From: Rhinopomastus cyanomelas
Lineage: Eukaryota; Chordata; Aves; Bucerotiformes; Rhinopomastidae
Assembly (NCBI GenBank): GCA_013400115.1
Contig: VXBP01008650.1
Coordinates: 20,839 to 84,838 of the forward strand
Reading direction: 5' to 3'
Length of the DNA stretch: 64,000 nucleotides
This document shows positions 25,060 through 38,519 of this stretch, piece after piece. The position numbers and the translations under genes are program-made. The notes beneath the pieces were generated by a model. The model searched no databases, was not told where the DNA came from, and saw only the letters and a program-made list of their open reading frames with translations. Each line of letters begins with the position of its first letter. Position 1 is the stretch's first letter.

Positions 25060-25386
25060 CCAAAAAACACTACCCAAACCCTAACCTGCTAGCCACAGTA
25101 GGTGAGCATAATGGTCTCCACCCGGCAGAGGAAGGGAAGACTCCTGGTGCCAGCTAAGATCGAGATGGGAACGCAGACAGAGGGTGGAATGAAGCAGGCT
25201 AAGACGCAGACCACAGGCTGCAGTGAATGCCTCAGTCTATCCTCTGTACCAGGGAATTGTATACACTGTGAACAGGTAGATTTCCTACTGAGAAGAGCAG
25301 CACCGCTGGAGGATGAAGTTGAACAATTAAAGGAAGAAGTTCATGGGCTTAGAAATATCAGAGAATCAGAAGACGAGATAGACAGG
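25060..25386 (+). mobile_element. CR1 LINE 5' part with ORF1 N-terminus
   Basis: ORF1 most likely starts at ATG 25111 (MVSTRQRKGRLLVPAKIEMG). It continues with a zinc-knuckle-like Cys pattern (GCSEC, then GNCIHC), followed by a coiled-coil-like acidic stretch (LEDEVEQLKEEVHGL). ORF1 of CR1 is thought to bind nucleic acid and includes an esterase-like domain further on, missing here. It breaks off at N 25387. Keeping the 5' end is rare for CR1, so this was probably a near full-length copy. Confidence 0.85.
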
Positions 25387-25387
25387 N

Positions 25388-25852
25388 CTGGAGAGGGTCC
25401 AGCGGAGGGCTACGAGGATGATTAGGGGACAGGAGGGCATGGCTTAAGAGGAGAGGCTGAGGGACTTGGGGCTTTTTAGTCTGGAGAAGAGAAGACTTAG
25501 GGGAGATTTGATCAATGTTTATAAGTATCTGAAGGCTGGCCAGGAGCGGGGGGACAGGCTCTTTTCACTTACTCCCTGTGATAGGACAAGAAGCAATGGG
25601 TATAAGTTGCAGCAAAGGAGGTTCTGCCTGAACACAAGGGGGAACTTCTTTACTGTAAGGGTCACAGAGCACTGGAACAGACTCCCCAGGGAGGTCGTGG
25701 AGTCTCCTTCTCTGGGGACTTTCAAGGCCCGCCTGGATGCATTCCTCTGTGATCTGTGTTAGATAGTTTTGTCCTGGGCAGGGGGGTTGGACTCAATGAT
25801 CTCTTTGGGTCCCTTCCAACCCCTAACATCCTATGATCCTATGATCCTATGT
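25388..25852 (+). mobile_element. CR1 LINE 3' end with ATCCTATG tail
   Basis: Resumes after the single N in the ORF2 C-terminus (GLFSLEKRRLRGDLINVYKY, then WNRLPREVVESPSLGTFKAR) and runs through a distinct 3' UTR ('gggttggactcaatgatctc') to (ATCCTATG)n. The tail unit differs from the ATTCTATG tail of most copies here. Together with 25060-25386 this is likely one element whose middle was lost to assembly. Confidence 0.93.
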
Positions 25853-26737
25853 CAGTGAAATGACTAAATCTTTACTGGCTTTAATAATGGAACATGTTTG
25901 ATTACATCTAAATAGCACCTTGCAACTTTCCAGAACTAAAAAATGGATAAAAATGGCCTTTATAAATAGCTTATGTGTGTTCCCAGTAAACAGTGAAGGA
26001 GTGTTTTGTCAGACTAGAAGCATTCACTATTTTTTAGCACACTGTTTACCTTTAGTTTTTTTTCAAGATTTCCCTCTTTCCCCTGCCTTCCCCTCCACAA
26101 CTTTCTCCCACCAACTGCCAATATTGTTGCCTTCACTAAACAAACGGAAGACTGAATTTGCAAGCATCTGTACTTTGGTATATTTGCTTTTTATTGTCAC
26201 TTTATCAGTGTTAATTTGTAAGAATGTAATTATGAAAGCTGGAGGGTGGTAATTATACACTGTGCTATTTTATAAGATGGATTGCTGAAAGGAAACAAAA
26301 TAAAAAGTGTTCAGTGTCTATGAAAAGCAGTTTTACTTCTTGAGAAAAGGCTTTGCCTCCTCCCTTCTTTTAAATAGCACAATACTGAAAATTAATGCGT
26401 CTTTGTTAAATGTGTTAACTTCAGCTAAATTGACATAATGTTGACAGTTATTATAAAAACTGCTCTAAAACTAATTATGCTAATCAGAATGTAACTACCA
26501 ATAATTGCATGTATTCAAACACCAGCACCCTTTTGTGTGTTTTATTCCCCAGATGCAACACAGCCATTTGTTGCATGAGAAGCTGTAAAATGATAGCCTA
26601 GATAATAAATTATTGCAAACAAATGAAATACCTTCTCTTAGAAACATTATTTGGTTAGATTAGTGAATGACAGTATCAGTTGTGCTTCAGCAAACCTCAT
26701 AATTAAAAAAAAGGCCTTTAGTTAAATATTATTCAAG
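25853..26737. other. Intron, possible conserved non-coding stretch
   Basis: AT-rich. Positions 26380-26650 contain closely spaced homeodomain/POU-like cores (TAATTA, ATGCTAAT, TAATTG, TTGCAT) and few repeats. This could be an enhancer, but the evidence is only motif density. Confidence 0.35.
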
Positions 26738-26818
26738 AGGGATGTGGAGCTGCTGGAGAGGGTCCAGCGAAGGGCAACGAAGATGATGAAGGAGGTGGAG
26801 CACCTCCCTTCTGAGGAG
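26738..26818 (+). mobile_element. CR1 fragment ending at a single N
   Basis: 'gatgtggagctgctggagag' through 'cacctcccttctgaggag' is the CR1 ORF2 ERVQRR region. It stops at N 26819. The sequence after the N contains 'tgattctatgg', like a CR1 tail, so the rest of the element was probably collapsed. Confidence 0.88.
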
Positions 26819-26819
26819 N

Positions 26820-27134
26820 GTCTGTAGTGATTCTATGGTTTTATTTCAGAATTGTAGGGATTTAAAAATCATTCATTAAATGTATTAATCTTGAAATAAT
26901 GGCTATCATGTCATTTAATGTTTTTGAATTTGACATTTAAAATAGATTTACTAGAGACCAAGAGGATCCTGTGTCTGAAATCTGGGTTGTTTAAAATACT
27001 AACTCCTTCTGTTCAGAAATTCAGGTCTTTAATGTCTAAAATTGTAGGCTGTGTCTGTGAACAGCTATTTAATACTCTACAAATGAATAAGGATGTATAA
27101 GGATGGAATTTGTGAGAAACAAGAATAATATATA
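26820..27134. other. Intron, nothing recognised
   Basis: AT-rich sequence without exon signals. Confidence 0.5.
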
Positions 27135-27357
27135 ATAGAAATAGTCTAAGTAGTTAATTTTTGGCCTGTCTATATGATTCTTGCTTTGGGTGCCAGAGGT
27201 CCTAGGTTCAAATAATGGACGAGTCCAGTGCCTCCAGTTTCCCACCTGGGTATGTTCCTGTGTTACTTGGTCTAGGTGGTCCTTCTCTGGCAGGGGGATT
27301 GGACTAGATGATCTTCTGAGGTCCCTTCCTATCCCTAATCTTCTCTGATTCTGTGAT
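27135..27357 (+). mobile_element. Possible tRNA-headed SINE with CR1 tail
   Basis: The right part (27242-27357) is a clear CR1 3' tail: 'cacctgggtatgttcctgtg', 'gggggattggactagatgat', degenerate end. The left part looks tRNA-like. A box-A-like TAGTCTAAGTAG lies at about 27142 and a box-B-like GGTTCAAAT at about 27206, in 'gccagaggtcctaggttcaa'. Box spacing (about 60 bp) is long and the T-stem is imperfect. Passerine TguSINE1 has this build (tRNA head, CR1 tail) as I recall it. The alternative is a plain truncated CR1 beside a chance tRNA-like sequence. Confidence 0.4.
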
Positions 27358-28231
27358 ATCCTTGAAATAGCTATATTTTGCAAATACTGAGTCTGATGCT
27401 AAGCCATTGTATAAATTTGAATGCATTATTTGTGCTTGACTTAAAGCCAGCTCAAGACTACTAAGTGAGAGTCTTTTAATAATTGGAAGTACCTATTCCT
27501 ATGAAATGTTAAAATTGACAAGTAATGCTGGCAGGTTTATGCGTCCAATGGCCTTCTTAGCTTTTGAGATAAGTGTTGTTTGCTCATGTGTATTTTATTT
27601 CTGTAACTTCTTAGCTGTGAATATGTACTTGTATTCAGATTTCTTTGCCTGTATTTGCTTTCTAAATTTTTTTTAATTGCAGTTCTAATTAGCAGTTCTA
27701 ATTTAATAGTGGAGGGTGGGTAACGAGCATCCATATTCATAAACACTCCTTTATACTCAATATTTGTACACAGGAAAAGGCTGGTGTGGACCTGTTCCAC
27801 AACCATGAAACTGTAGTACTTTATGACAAACTGATGTGTGAAGTTTGTGACTGGATGCTGTGCTTCACAAATATAGTCATACCTCTATTTCTCTATATCA
27901 TCATTGTTTTTAAAATAGCCACTGCACATTTGGGTTTAAAGCACATTTGTATAATTTACTGCTTGACCGATTTATAGATTTTTTTTCTAAATTGTCTTAT
28001 TAAAATTAATGGGTCTATGAATTCTGATTATTTTCTTACTCATTCTTCATAGATGAAATACAGACCCGACAATGGCCAGGGTTAACTCAACTCCCACAGA
28101 CATGTTTTGATTTTTAGGAATTAAGAACACATCTTTTGTTACAGAGTATCATTACTTAAAGAATAATCTGAAAATTAGGTAAAAATAGAAATAATTCATA
28201 TAAAACTGACTTAACTGATCCAAGTTAACAG
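27358..28231. other. Intron, nothing recognised
   Basis: AT-rich unique sequence; only short ORFs without signatures. Confidence 0.5.
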
Positions 28232-29128
28232 ATCATAGAATCATAGAATCATTAGGGATTGGAAGGGACCTTGAAAGATCATCTAGTCCAATCTCCCTGA
28301 CGCAGCAGGATCACCTAGATCAAGTCACACAGGAACACATTCAGGTGGGTCTTAAACGTCTCCAGTGAAGGAGACTCCACAACCCCCCTGGGCAGCCTGT
28401 TCCAGTGCCCTGTCACCCTCATAGTGAAGAAGTTCCATCTGATACTGTTGTGGAACCTGCTCTGTTCCAGCTTACAACCATTGCCCCTTGCCCTATCACT
28501 ACATGACATTGGAAGAGCCTGGCTCCATCCTCCTGACATCCACCCTTCACATATTTATAGACATTAATGTGGTCAGCCCTCAGTCTCCTCCAAGCTAAAG
28601 AGACCCAGCTCCCTCAGCCTCTCCTCGTAAGGGAGGTGCTCCACCTCCTTTCTCATCTTCTTTGCCCTACGCTGAACTCTCTCCAGAAGCTCCACATCCC
28701 TCTTGAACTGAGGAGCCCAGAACTGGACACAATACTCCAGGTGTGGTCTGACCAGGGCAGAGTAGAGGGGGAGAAGAACCTCTCTCCGTCTGCTAATCAA
28801 CCTCCTTCTGATCCACCCCAGGATGCTGTTGGCCCTCTTGGCCACAAGAGCGCATTGCTGCCTCATGGTCATCCTGCTGTCCACCAGGACCCCCAGGTCC
28901 CTTTCTCCTACATTGCTCTCCAACAGGTCCGTCCCCAGCGTACACTGGTACCTAGGGGTGTTCTTGCCCAGATGCAAGACTCTACACTTACCCTTGTTAT
29001 ACTTCATTACATTTCTCTCTGCCCAGCTCTCCAGCCTGTCCATGTCTGGCTGAATGGCAGCACAGTCTGCAGGGGTGTCGGCGACACCACCCAGCTTTGT
29101 GTCATCAGCAAACTTGCTGACAGTGCAT
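28232..29128 (-). mobile_element. Young CR1 LINE, 3' half of ORF2
   Basis: Antisense copy with tail units at the left end (atcatagaatcatagaatca). On the minus strand it reads VSKFADDTKLGGVADTP, with the catalytic FADD intact at 29101-29112. It continues with ESWAERNVMKYNKGKCRVLH, RANSILGWIRRR and LVRPHLEYCVQFWAPQFKRD, then after a frame change the usual C-terminus. The 5' truncation lies just upstream of FADD, so most of the RT and all of the endonuclease are missing. Confidence 0.95.
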
Positions 29129-32100
29129 GCTCCTCCTTTCTGAAAGACATTCCCCAAACAGTGGAAAAGCTGAGAAATATAACTACTTACAGATCATGAA
29201 GAAGCTAGGACTGTTAAAATTCCCTTTCCTAGCTTGTGTTTTTAGCCAATCATGCCTATTGTTTGAGATTTCTTTGGTCTGCATGACCTGCAGAGTCAAG
29301 ATCACTAAGCTGTCTCGAATGTAATGTGCTTTGCCAACAAACTGAAGCTTCCAAGTGTATGTTAGTAGTGACTTTGAATAAGGGCTTGTTTGGCATGTCT
29401 GCTCTGATACTTTGAGATCTTTGTGTGTGGCATCAGTGATGATTATCTTAAAAATGTCATTTATATCTTAAAATGCCAGTATCTCTTAAAAAAAAGTGGC
29501 CAAAAAATGGAAACTGTTACAAAAGTGAAGTCCCAAATTTTCATGCTCGTAACATTTGTTACATTAGAAACAAGTGCATGATGGTGGTTTGGCAGTGAGT
29601 TATACAACCAAAAGAAATTGATGTGTAATCACTTACAGTGTTTGAAGTTGAGATGACTTTCTGAGAATACAAGCTTTCTCAGCATGTTGTTGGACTTTCC
29701 TTAGAGGAAAACTGAATAAAATGTTATTTTCTGTGATTAACAAGGAGTAAGACTCAGGAATATAGTGATGGACTTTTCTGGCTTTAAATCAAAAGCATCT
29801 GCAACCCTTTAAATGTTTTTGTAGAAGTGGAAATGGGAGTGGGATAAAAAGACCAAAAGAACACAAGAGTAGGAGGATAAGAGACTGGAAAAACAATTGG
29901 CACAGGGTTTGATTTAGAAACATTTAGCTATAATGCTGTCTCCTGGTCCCCATCACAAAAATCAGAAGAAAACTGACTACTGTGATTTCACTGTCCAGTA
30001 AACATATTAATTCAAGCACTGCTTCATGTATAGTTTTGAACATTTAATGCTAAAATATTTAATAACAAGTTTCAAGGAGGTTCTTCATTGCTTGAGGAGG
30101 AGTGTGCTGATGTACAAATCTGCTGTTGATGGTCTGATTTCCATTCTCAACATGAATATAGAAATAAATAAGATAAAGTGCACAAGGGGGAATACCACTC
30201 AAAATGCAGGAAAATAGTTGTCTGTACTTCTGTCTGTGTTCAATATCTGAAGGCATAGTAAAGAGGTGTTGGTAACTTCAAAGTGAGGGCTCCCTATACT
30301 GCCTTGGTGGGTAGCAGTGGGCATAGCATTATTTCAAGTCAGTGTGGACCAGTTACAAGCTTTCTTAGCAGTCTTAGGAATTTGGTAGCTATGCATAATT
30401 AGGATGATATTATTAATTTTAATAAATGCTGTCAGAGGATAACATACTGCTCCAGTGATCTGAATTAATATAGTTACACTATATTGTCAAGAAGCTCAGT
30501 CTTGAGAATTTTAGAAATTATTTCCCTGATGCTGCACCAGAGTCATAATCACTGTAGAAAGCTTGATCTCTGCTGTGGCAGTTTCAGCAAACAGAAATGC
30601 AAATACCAAAACTTTTCTAAATTCCTAGTGAAGTTTGGCATAAATTGGTGGACTTTGCTTGGAAGCTGGTGAGGTCTGCTCAGTTTTTTGCTGTGAGCAA
30701 TATCCTTACACTGAGGGACAACTAGTTAGGGCATGAAAAATGTTTTTGTTTTTCGCTGTGTCAACTTGTTCTTATGCCTGTGATACTATGCAAAGTAATT
30801 GCAGTGTAGCATTGGATGGAAGCAGACAGCTGGGAACAATAATCTCTCAAGCTGAAGTGCTCCCATGGTTCTGATGATATCTATAAGTCTCAAAACAGAC
30901 TCAAACTGAGCTGAATAACTGCTGACTTACAGGCACTAGCATGGGAAGGGAACATGTAGTTTATCCATCTCTCTCTGATGGGAAAGGAAATGCCCCGTTT
31001 GCATTTTCTTGGTTTCAAACAAGCAAGGAACTAATTCCTACTATGCCTTCAGGTACTGCATGCAAACAGTACTAAAGGCAACTACTCTCTCATACTTACA
31101 ATAGTATTCTCTCACATGGACTTTATCTCACTTATTTTGAAGTCCAAGCAGTGAGACATTAGTATAAAATTTCTGCTCCTGCTTCCAAGACTGAAAATCA
31201 GACTAGCAGGAGATTCGTGCATCAGCACACACTCCTCAAGCAAAGGAGGACCTTCTTGCAACTTGTTATTAAGTGTTTAAAACTATGGAGGAAGCAGTGT
31301 GTAGCAAGAATTTTTCTGTGGGCATTTTTTGGTTTGAGAACATAACTGCAGAACCTACTTTTGTGTTGATACCTCTAATCTCATATTTCTAGATTTAAAA
31401 TCAGATGTAGTTCGATTGACTTATGTTTTGAGTGGGTTGACTGTCACTGTTTAACCTGCTACATGTATTTGTTCATCTGGGTTTCAGTCTGATGTTTTTG
31501 CACATTTGTGTGAAAACAGGTGTCATACTGTAAATTAAGTAAATTATTCTGTTGAACAGAAGGAGGTGGGAATGTGGACTTTGATATTTTTTACCTTAAT
31601 TTACTTGTTAATCCTGCAAGCCCTTCCTGGAGCTGATAATGTAGTGATTTAATTTGTTTCAACTTCACTGGTGAGTGAGATGCAGCCATTGTTTTCATTG
31701 TACTCCTCTGTATGCTGTCACAGTGACCTGGTGAGTTTTAGCATCAACTCTGTTTTCATCTCACTAAAGCTAAAAAAGGTTCTAATTGTTTATTCAATTG
31801 CAATATGATCTATTACGGTGAGTGCCATAGTATTTCTATCCAGTTGCATCATGTTTTTAGTAAAGCAATAGTACAGTAAGATCATTGCACCTATTACAAC
31901 TTTTCTCTCATCATGTTCTGGAGATTAAGAATGCTAGCTAGGGCTCAAGTTGACCTAGTATCACTTGAGAAGAAAAGGCAATAATCAGCAGGAAATTAGT
32001 TAACTACTACTCTCTCATGACTGCATTTAACCTCTTGATTACTTCTGAATATCTGCAATTATGTGGTGCGGTAGAAGATGCACAGTATGTGGTCAGTTAA

Positions 32101-33137
32101 GTTCAGAAATGATGATTTGCTTTGTAATGCATGGAATAACTTAACATACGCTCGGCTGATCATGGATTCTTAATTCTCTGTGTTAGGATGAAACAAAGGA
32201 TGAAATTAAGAAACAAGATTGCATTATGAGGTTGCCTGTTGGTAAATATGGGAGAAGAAAGAGTGAACTTAGGTTAAGATAACTAATCAACAGCTGGAGT
32301 TGGATCTCAGCACATTTCACTAATTTTATGTCCCATAAAAGCACATCCTAAACAACCCCCTCAGCATGATTATGCTTTTCCAAAAATGTGACTGTGAATA
32401 ACTGTTTCTTGGTATAGCTGTTACTTGTGCTCTTTGTATCTAATATAGAATGTATTAAAGCTGTGATCAATAGGAAAGCATTCGTTTTTTACTCCAAACT
32501 TCTGTAGTTTGTCTGCTTTTTAATAGATCTTGTCTATGGAGAGTCAAGACTTCATCAAAGTGAACTACCTTCTGAATTAATTTGAATGTTGAAATGCTTC
32601 ATTGTTATTCGGTAATGAAGGAGAGTGCTCTTCTGAAGAAGAATGACCATGTAGTGGCAAGTATTGAATCCTGTAGTGAAAGGAACGGTCAAAATACCTT
32701 AAGAAGAATTATACATAACATTAATATGTTATGCCTTTGAGAAAATACTGCACTATTGCAAATGTCGAGATTAAACGTTTTTAGACAGGAAAATGGGGAA
32801 TCAAAATAAAGGCTGCTGGATGCACTAGTATTCAGAGTGATTTAAAACTGAAACAAGAGCTTAAACCCTTCCAAAAATTCATAACTGTAGTTGGAACCCA
32901 GCTTGCTTATTACTCTTTTTGTGTAAGTACTAAACTTCTATTTATTTAGGAGGAGGGATTATTCAAAATGTTGCTATTGTCAATGTTTTGTCATTGCTAA
33001 GAATTTGCTTCCTTTTCCATACTCAGAATCTAAAATATTCTATTTAGCTGATGTTTAGAAAATGTCTTACCTCAGAGGGTTGTTTTTACTTGTTCTCTGA
33101 AAACATAGCTGGATATATAAAACTGAAAAGTTTCATA
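29129..33137. other. Quiet intron
   Basis: About 4 kb of AT-rich DNA without recognised repeats, exons or RNA genes. Confidence 0.5.
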
Positions 33138-33556
33138 TAGATGATGAAGAGAGTGGAGCCTCTCCCTGATGAGGAGAGGCTGAACGAGCTAGGTCCCTTC
33201 AGCTTAGAAAAAAGGAGACTGAGGGGTGACCTCATTAATGTTTATGGAAAGGGAGGGTGTCAGGGGGATGGAGCCAGACTGCTCAGTGTCATCCAATGAT
33301 AAGACAAGGGGAAGTGGGTGTAAGCTGGAACAAAAGAGGTTCCACATCAATGTGAGAAGGAACTTCTTCCCAGTGAGGGTGACAGAGCACTGGAAGGGAC
33401 GGCCCAGGGGGTTGTGGAGTCTCCTTATCTGGAGATATTTAAAACTCACCTGGATGTGTTCCTATGTGACTTGGTCTAGGTGATCCTGCTGTTTCAGGGG
33501 GATTGGACTAGATGATCTTTCAGGGTCCCTTCTGATCCCTGACAGTCTGTGATTTA
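33138..33556 (+). mobile_element. CR1 LINE 3' end
   Basis: 'atgatgaagagagtggagcc' through 'gaggagaggctgaacgagct' and FHINVRRNFFPVRVTEHWK to 'ttggactagatgatctttc' and a weak ACAGTCTGTGAT end. 5'-truncated, with moderate decay. Confidence 0.93.
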
Positions 33557-36500
33557 AAATTACATAACTTCCACATGTTTGCTGTTTCATATTCCTCAGG
33601 TAAATACCAAGACAAGTAGTTCAGAAAGATTTTTTAAAAAGCAAGAAACTTCTGGTCTGTATGTAGGTCCTCCGTTCTTGTTGCGCACAGATCCATGCAA
33701 GAGACTGTATTCATGATGTGCCTATGCTTTTTTAATGTTTTGGTACTTATGGAAGACTTGGGAAATTAGAGGGCTTGCTGTCTTGGTTGGACTTGTGATT
33801 CATCTAAGCTTTTTGCTGCAATGAGAAACAGTATTTGATGAAAAAGGCAAAAACCATAGAAATTGTCTGTTGTAACTAGTGGTCTCCTATATGTTCTGTC
33901 ACTGAAAGGGACATTGACTATTTATTTAAAACCTATTAAAACCAAGTTCTTTTCTTTTTGACAATTATTATGACTCATTCAGAGAGCTCAGAAAGGCAAG
34001 CCAGAAATAGGTTGGTGCAATCAGAATTTTGTCCAGCAGGTGGCATAAAAATTCAGTGTGTACGTACGCTGACCATGGAATGTGCATGCTTTTCTCGTGA
34101 CTACCCTTGTATGTATAATTGACAATGTGGCAAAGTTATATGTGCTTCATTACGAAAAAAGGAGCGTATTTCCATGAATCTTACGATATAATCAGAAAAC
34201 CAGTGGTATTTTCTTATTTTAAGAAACAACCATGGTCAGCTGTACTTCTTTGTGTACACTGACCTGTGGCTTGCTACTTCTGTAGATTTATCAGCTCTAT
34301 AAAGAGAGAATTCGTTTTGCTAACTAAGAGTTTTTTTTATTTCTACTTGCTTCTTCTGTCTATTCAGTTATATGAGCAGTGGCTCAGAAGAAGTTATTTC
34401 TCTTAATGCATTGCCGGACCCAGTAGCTAGAGTGCTGTTTAGGATACAGGGCAAACCCATCTGGACATGGTTTTGTATAATGTTGTGATGGCAAACACAA
34501 TTTGAATATCACTCTATCAATCCATTACGTGTATATTGCCTGAGAGTCTTTACCTCTGAAATACAAAAGATACGAGAGGCAGAGTGTGAGGTTGAACAGA
34601 GAATGACACCTTTCTTCAGCACTGTACTTCAGTAATAACTTTCTTAGAAGCTCTCTTCTGTATCTTCTTTTTCTATTTGTTGCCTGTGAGCCTTATCCAG
34701 TGCCATGTGTTGCCATAATTCTCCTGGCAGGAGCCTACAGAAACTGGAAACCAGTTCTTAGAACTTAAATGATTAGAATGATAAAATAGTAACCATATAT
34801 CAACTTGCGGTGATATGAAAACCATAATATACAGAAAGGATCTGGATGAAGATCTTTAACTCAGCTACAGAGGTTAGGTCTGGTCTGAAGCAGGAATTTT
34901 TGTGTGTGTGCTACATGCACACACGCAGCTTTTGCATGAGTTTGTTTCAAAGCCATTATAATATCCAAAAGGGCACACAGTCCAGTGTGGTTTAGTTGTT
35001 TGTATCTTCTCTAATTTGCTTGGAGAAAGACTGCATACATATTAGCGTTAAATACATTTTTTTCCCTCATTCATTTTCTCATTCATGTACTTGTAAAAGC
35101 AGGTATCTGTGTCCACTTACCTGGACTTCTGAAAACAAGGCACTTACAGTGTTTAATTTTTCTGCTAGTAATCACTTGAATAGCTTATCGGTGGACAAAA
35201 TAAAATGAAAAGCTACCTTTTTACCGGTGCTGAGTAAAACCAGCTCCTATTCTTTTGGATTGCTAGGTATCAGAATGTAAGCCAATTATTGCATTGCTTA
35301 GTATCTATTCTAAGCATTAGATTTTTCACATTCAGGAAAGAAAGAATTATTGTTAAAACCCATTGCTGGTGATTTGTAGCCGTGATGAAGATAGGGAGCA
35401 GTGTACAAGTGAGTTGTTCCATGGTCCATAATAAATGGAGTTTATCATATGCTGGCACTATGTGCAGTATGAAAGTGGCATGTATACACACATGGGTTAT
35501 GTGTATACATGAACCTAAATTAAATCTGAATTGTAAAACTGTAGTTACATATTCATACGCTCAGGTTTTATCCTTTAATTTGGTGACTTTTGTAATTTCT
35601 AAATTCTTAATTCCGGCAGTATTACTTTCTAAGTGAAGTGATAGGATTAATGCAATAAAATACAGTTGAAAGAGGAAATAAACTTCTAAAATGTATGTAT
35701 TTGCCCTGAAAACTGTCTGCTACTGTATTTCTTGGACTTTTCTAATATCTAATTATGAAACATCTGTGTTTTATCAGGTTTACAACATTTATTGGGGAGA
35801 TTTTGGAAGAAGTTGAGCTTATTCATCATCTTTCTAAAAATACTTCTGTAGTCCATGATAAAGGAAAAAAAGTCTTTCTTCATGTTCTGTACACATGTAT
35901 TGTTTTATGTTTCATGCCAACCAAAGCGTGCCGTTCTGCTACAAGTGAAGGCATCTGTGAGGCTATTTGCTGTATTTCATGTGTATATAAGTAACACAGT
36001 ATTGTTACAGTGTTCCACAGAGCCTGCTTATGCTTCATTAATTTCTGTTCTGAAGCACACCTTCTTCAGTACTACAGTCTTGTATGCCATGGTTTTGGTA
36101 CTCAGTATTGCTGAAATAATAAGCTGGAAAAGTAACAAAAGACTCCAGATAAAGCCCAGCAGGCCTTGTGCTATGTTTTGGTAATGTCTAGGAAGATTCA
36201 TAGGTAGGGAGAAAATGGATTTGATGCTTGGCTCGTTAGCTGCAATCATCTGCCTTTCCATACCTTCTGGTAAGCCTTCATAAACTGCAGCTTAAACTTA
36301 AGAAAATGCCACTGTCAGAACTGGCAGTAAATGCACTTTTCATTTTTTGAGCTTTCCTTTTTGGGATTCCCAGAAGAAGGCAGTCTTCTGTTTGTTTCAT
36401 TCTCTTGCCTTCCAATATTATTTAGGTACCTCTACCCATGGTTTTCAATCTCTACAAAACAAAGTCATATCTTGTTTGTCAAATTGTACCGTATTCATCT

Positions 36501-38039
36501 GTTTCCATATGCAGGTGGCATCTTTGCCTTCTTAGGATTCTTTCTGTTAATTACCCATGTACTCCTTTATAACTTCTGCGATACTTGAAAAGGATTTGTT
36601 AGGCTGCAAACGTTTTCTGTCTATGCCTGTCAGTAATAGGCCACTTGGTGCTGTGACTTCTTTATGCTACTTATTATTCAAGTCCTGAATTCATAGACTT
36701 TCTCATGCTTTCCAGACCTCTCAGCTAGATGGAACCCTTTTTAGTTCATACATGTATATTAGTCTGTTATATAGACTTGGATATGCTAAAATGATTGTTG
36801 GAACAAAACCAATTATGCTTCAACATGACTTACTTTTAAAAGAGCTGGTGAATTGTCTGTTGGGAGGATTTGTATTTCAGTGATTAAGATGACATTGTGT
36901 ATTTAGATTGTGTATATAAACGCAAACAGCCTTGCAGCTGAAGCCTGTGTTGTGTCATCACAAGTGTTTAGGTTTTGCCTCTCACCCTTGGAATGTGTGA
37001 ATCTTTGGCTGTTGTCTCAATTTTATTTTTGTTATCCTTACTGAAAGTGTAGTAACATGTAAATTACGATTAATTTTGCCCATGTTGTCTTTGGAAACAG
37101 AGAAATTAAAGACAGGATCTGAGGGCACAAGGATGCAAACTGAGTGGAAGTTTTAAAGTGGAGATACCTGCATATATCTTTAATGCAACTCCATTTTCTT
37201 TTTCACAGGAGTGAGGGATCTAGTCACTTTCCAGCTTTACTCTGAACAACCTTTTACCAGGTTCAGCATGCATCAGTGCTATACCTCAAAACTAAACTAA
37301 TTCAAGTGTTGGGCAATCTTTGCTGTATAGAGGAAGTCACACGATTGCAGCACTCCTTTTCTGGCCTCTGGATCTATAGCTCTACTGCTGTGCTGGTCTG
37401 CTTGTCACCCTCTGGTAGAACTGGAGATTTGGTCAGCATGAGCTTCTAAATTTGAGCTGGAATCAGTAACTGCTAAATGTAAGCCACTGGCCTGATGTTA
37501 TGGATACATTCGGGGCTAGCAACACTGAGAGACAGGAGAAACATCCAGTTATTGTCACCATAAGCTGATAAAAACTGACAGTTTTTTATATAAAGTAGTT
37601 GGAGGTCTTAGTGGATTTTCTTCTTTTATAGTAAAAGGTGTAAAAGAAAAATGGTAATGCATTTCAGTCCAAAGACGAGAAGGGGGATGGGAGAGGAAGC
37701 AAACAGAACTGCCTTTTCTTTCTGTTTGTCAGATAAGCTGTTATCCTTTCAGCAACCCATCATTTTTTGTTCTAAATGCTTTTGCCCCTAGCAGATCTTG
37801 CAATGGTGGCATGTATGTGGACCACTTCTCAGAACAATGCAACCTGACAGTAAATCAATATTCTTCTCACACTAGATTTGAGGGTGTGATTGTCATAATC
37901 GTTCTCTTAGATGGTTAATAAGTGAATAGCTAATAGTGTGGTGAGAGCTTTTGGGGAAAAAAAAATGAAATCAAGCAAGGTTTGTTTAACCAACAGTTTG
38001 GCTGGTAAGAAGAACCCAGTGCTTTATCCCTCCTTAGGC
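33557..38039. other. Quiet intron upstream of the CpG island
   Basis: AT-rich unique sequence. A small inverted CA/TG tract lies at 34901-34927. No exon recognised. Confidence 0.5.
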
Positions 38040-38519
38040 TCGCTGCTTTCAGATGTCACCCTTTCGAGACCCAGCACCCGATTTTGCGTTTTCCTCGCTT
38101 CGGCCTCGTCAGCCGAGCTCTTGCCAGACGGGCGCCTGGGCCACGAGCAACACCGCGTCTGCGGTGTTGGACACCGCCCGGCGCAGGACCACTCGGTCAA
38201 TGCCTGCTCACACAGGACTCAGGTGTGGCTTTAGCGCCGTCGATGCACTCGTTATTCATCTCCCGCCTGCCTGGAGCCGAAAGAAGATGACAGGAGCGCG
38301 GGGACAGCCGCGGCAAGCTCCGCGTTGGCACTCGACGGGGACGACGATTCCTCAGAGCCCGGGAGCGAGGGGCTCCGGCCCCGCCTCGCCCCGGGTGAAT
38401 TGAGGCGGCGCGTTCCACCATTGGCCCCCACGCCCCCCATCACTGCACGGGCGCCGTGCGGCGGCTGCCCCATCCGGCACGCATCCAACTTGCCGCGGTT
38501 GCCCCAACTCTCGCCCTGT

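Noticed and set aside
27200..27220. A genuine tRNA gene
   Set aside because: Only box-A-like and box-B-like motifs are present; the acceptor and T stems do not pair well, so at best it is a tRNA-derived SINE head.
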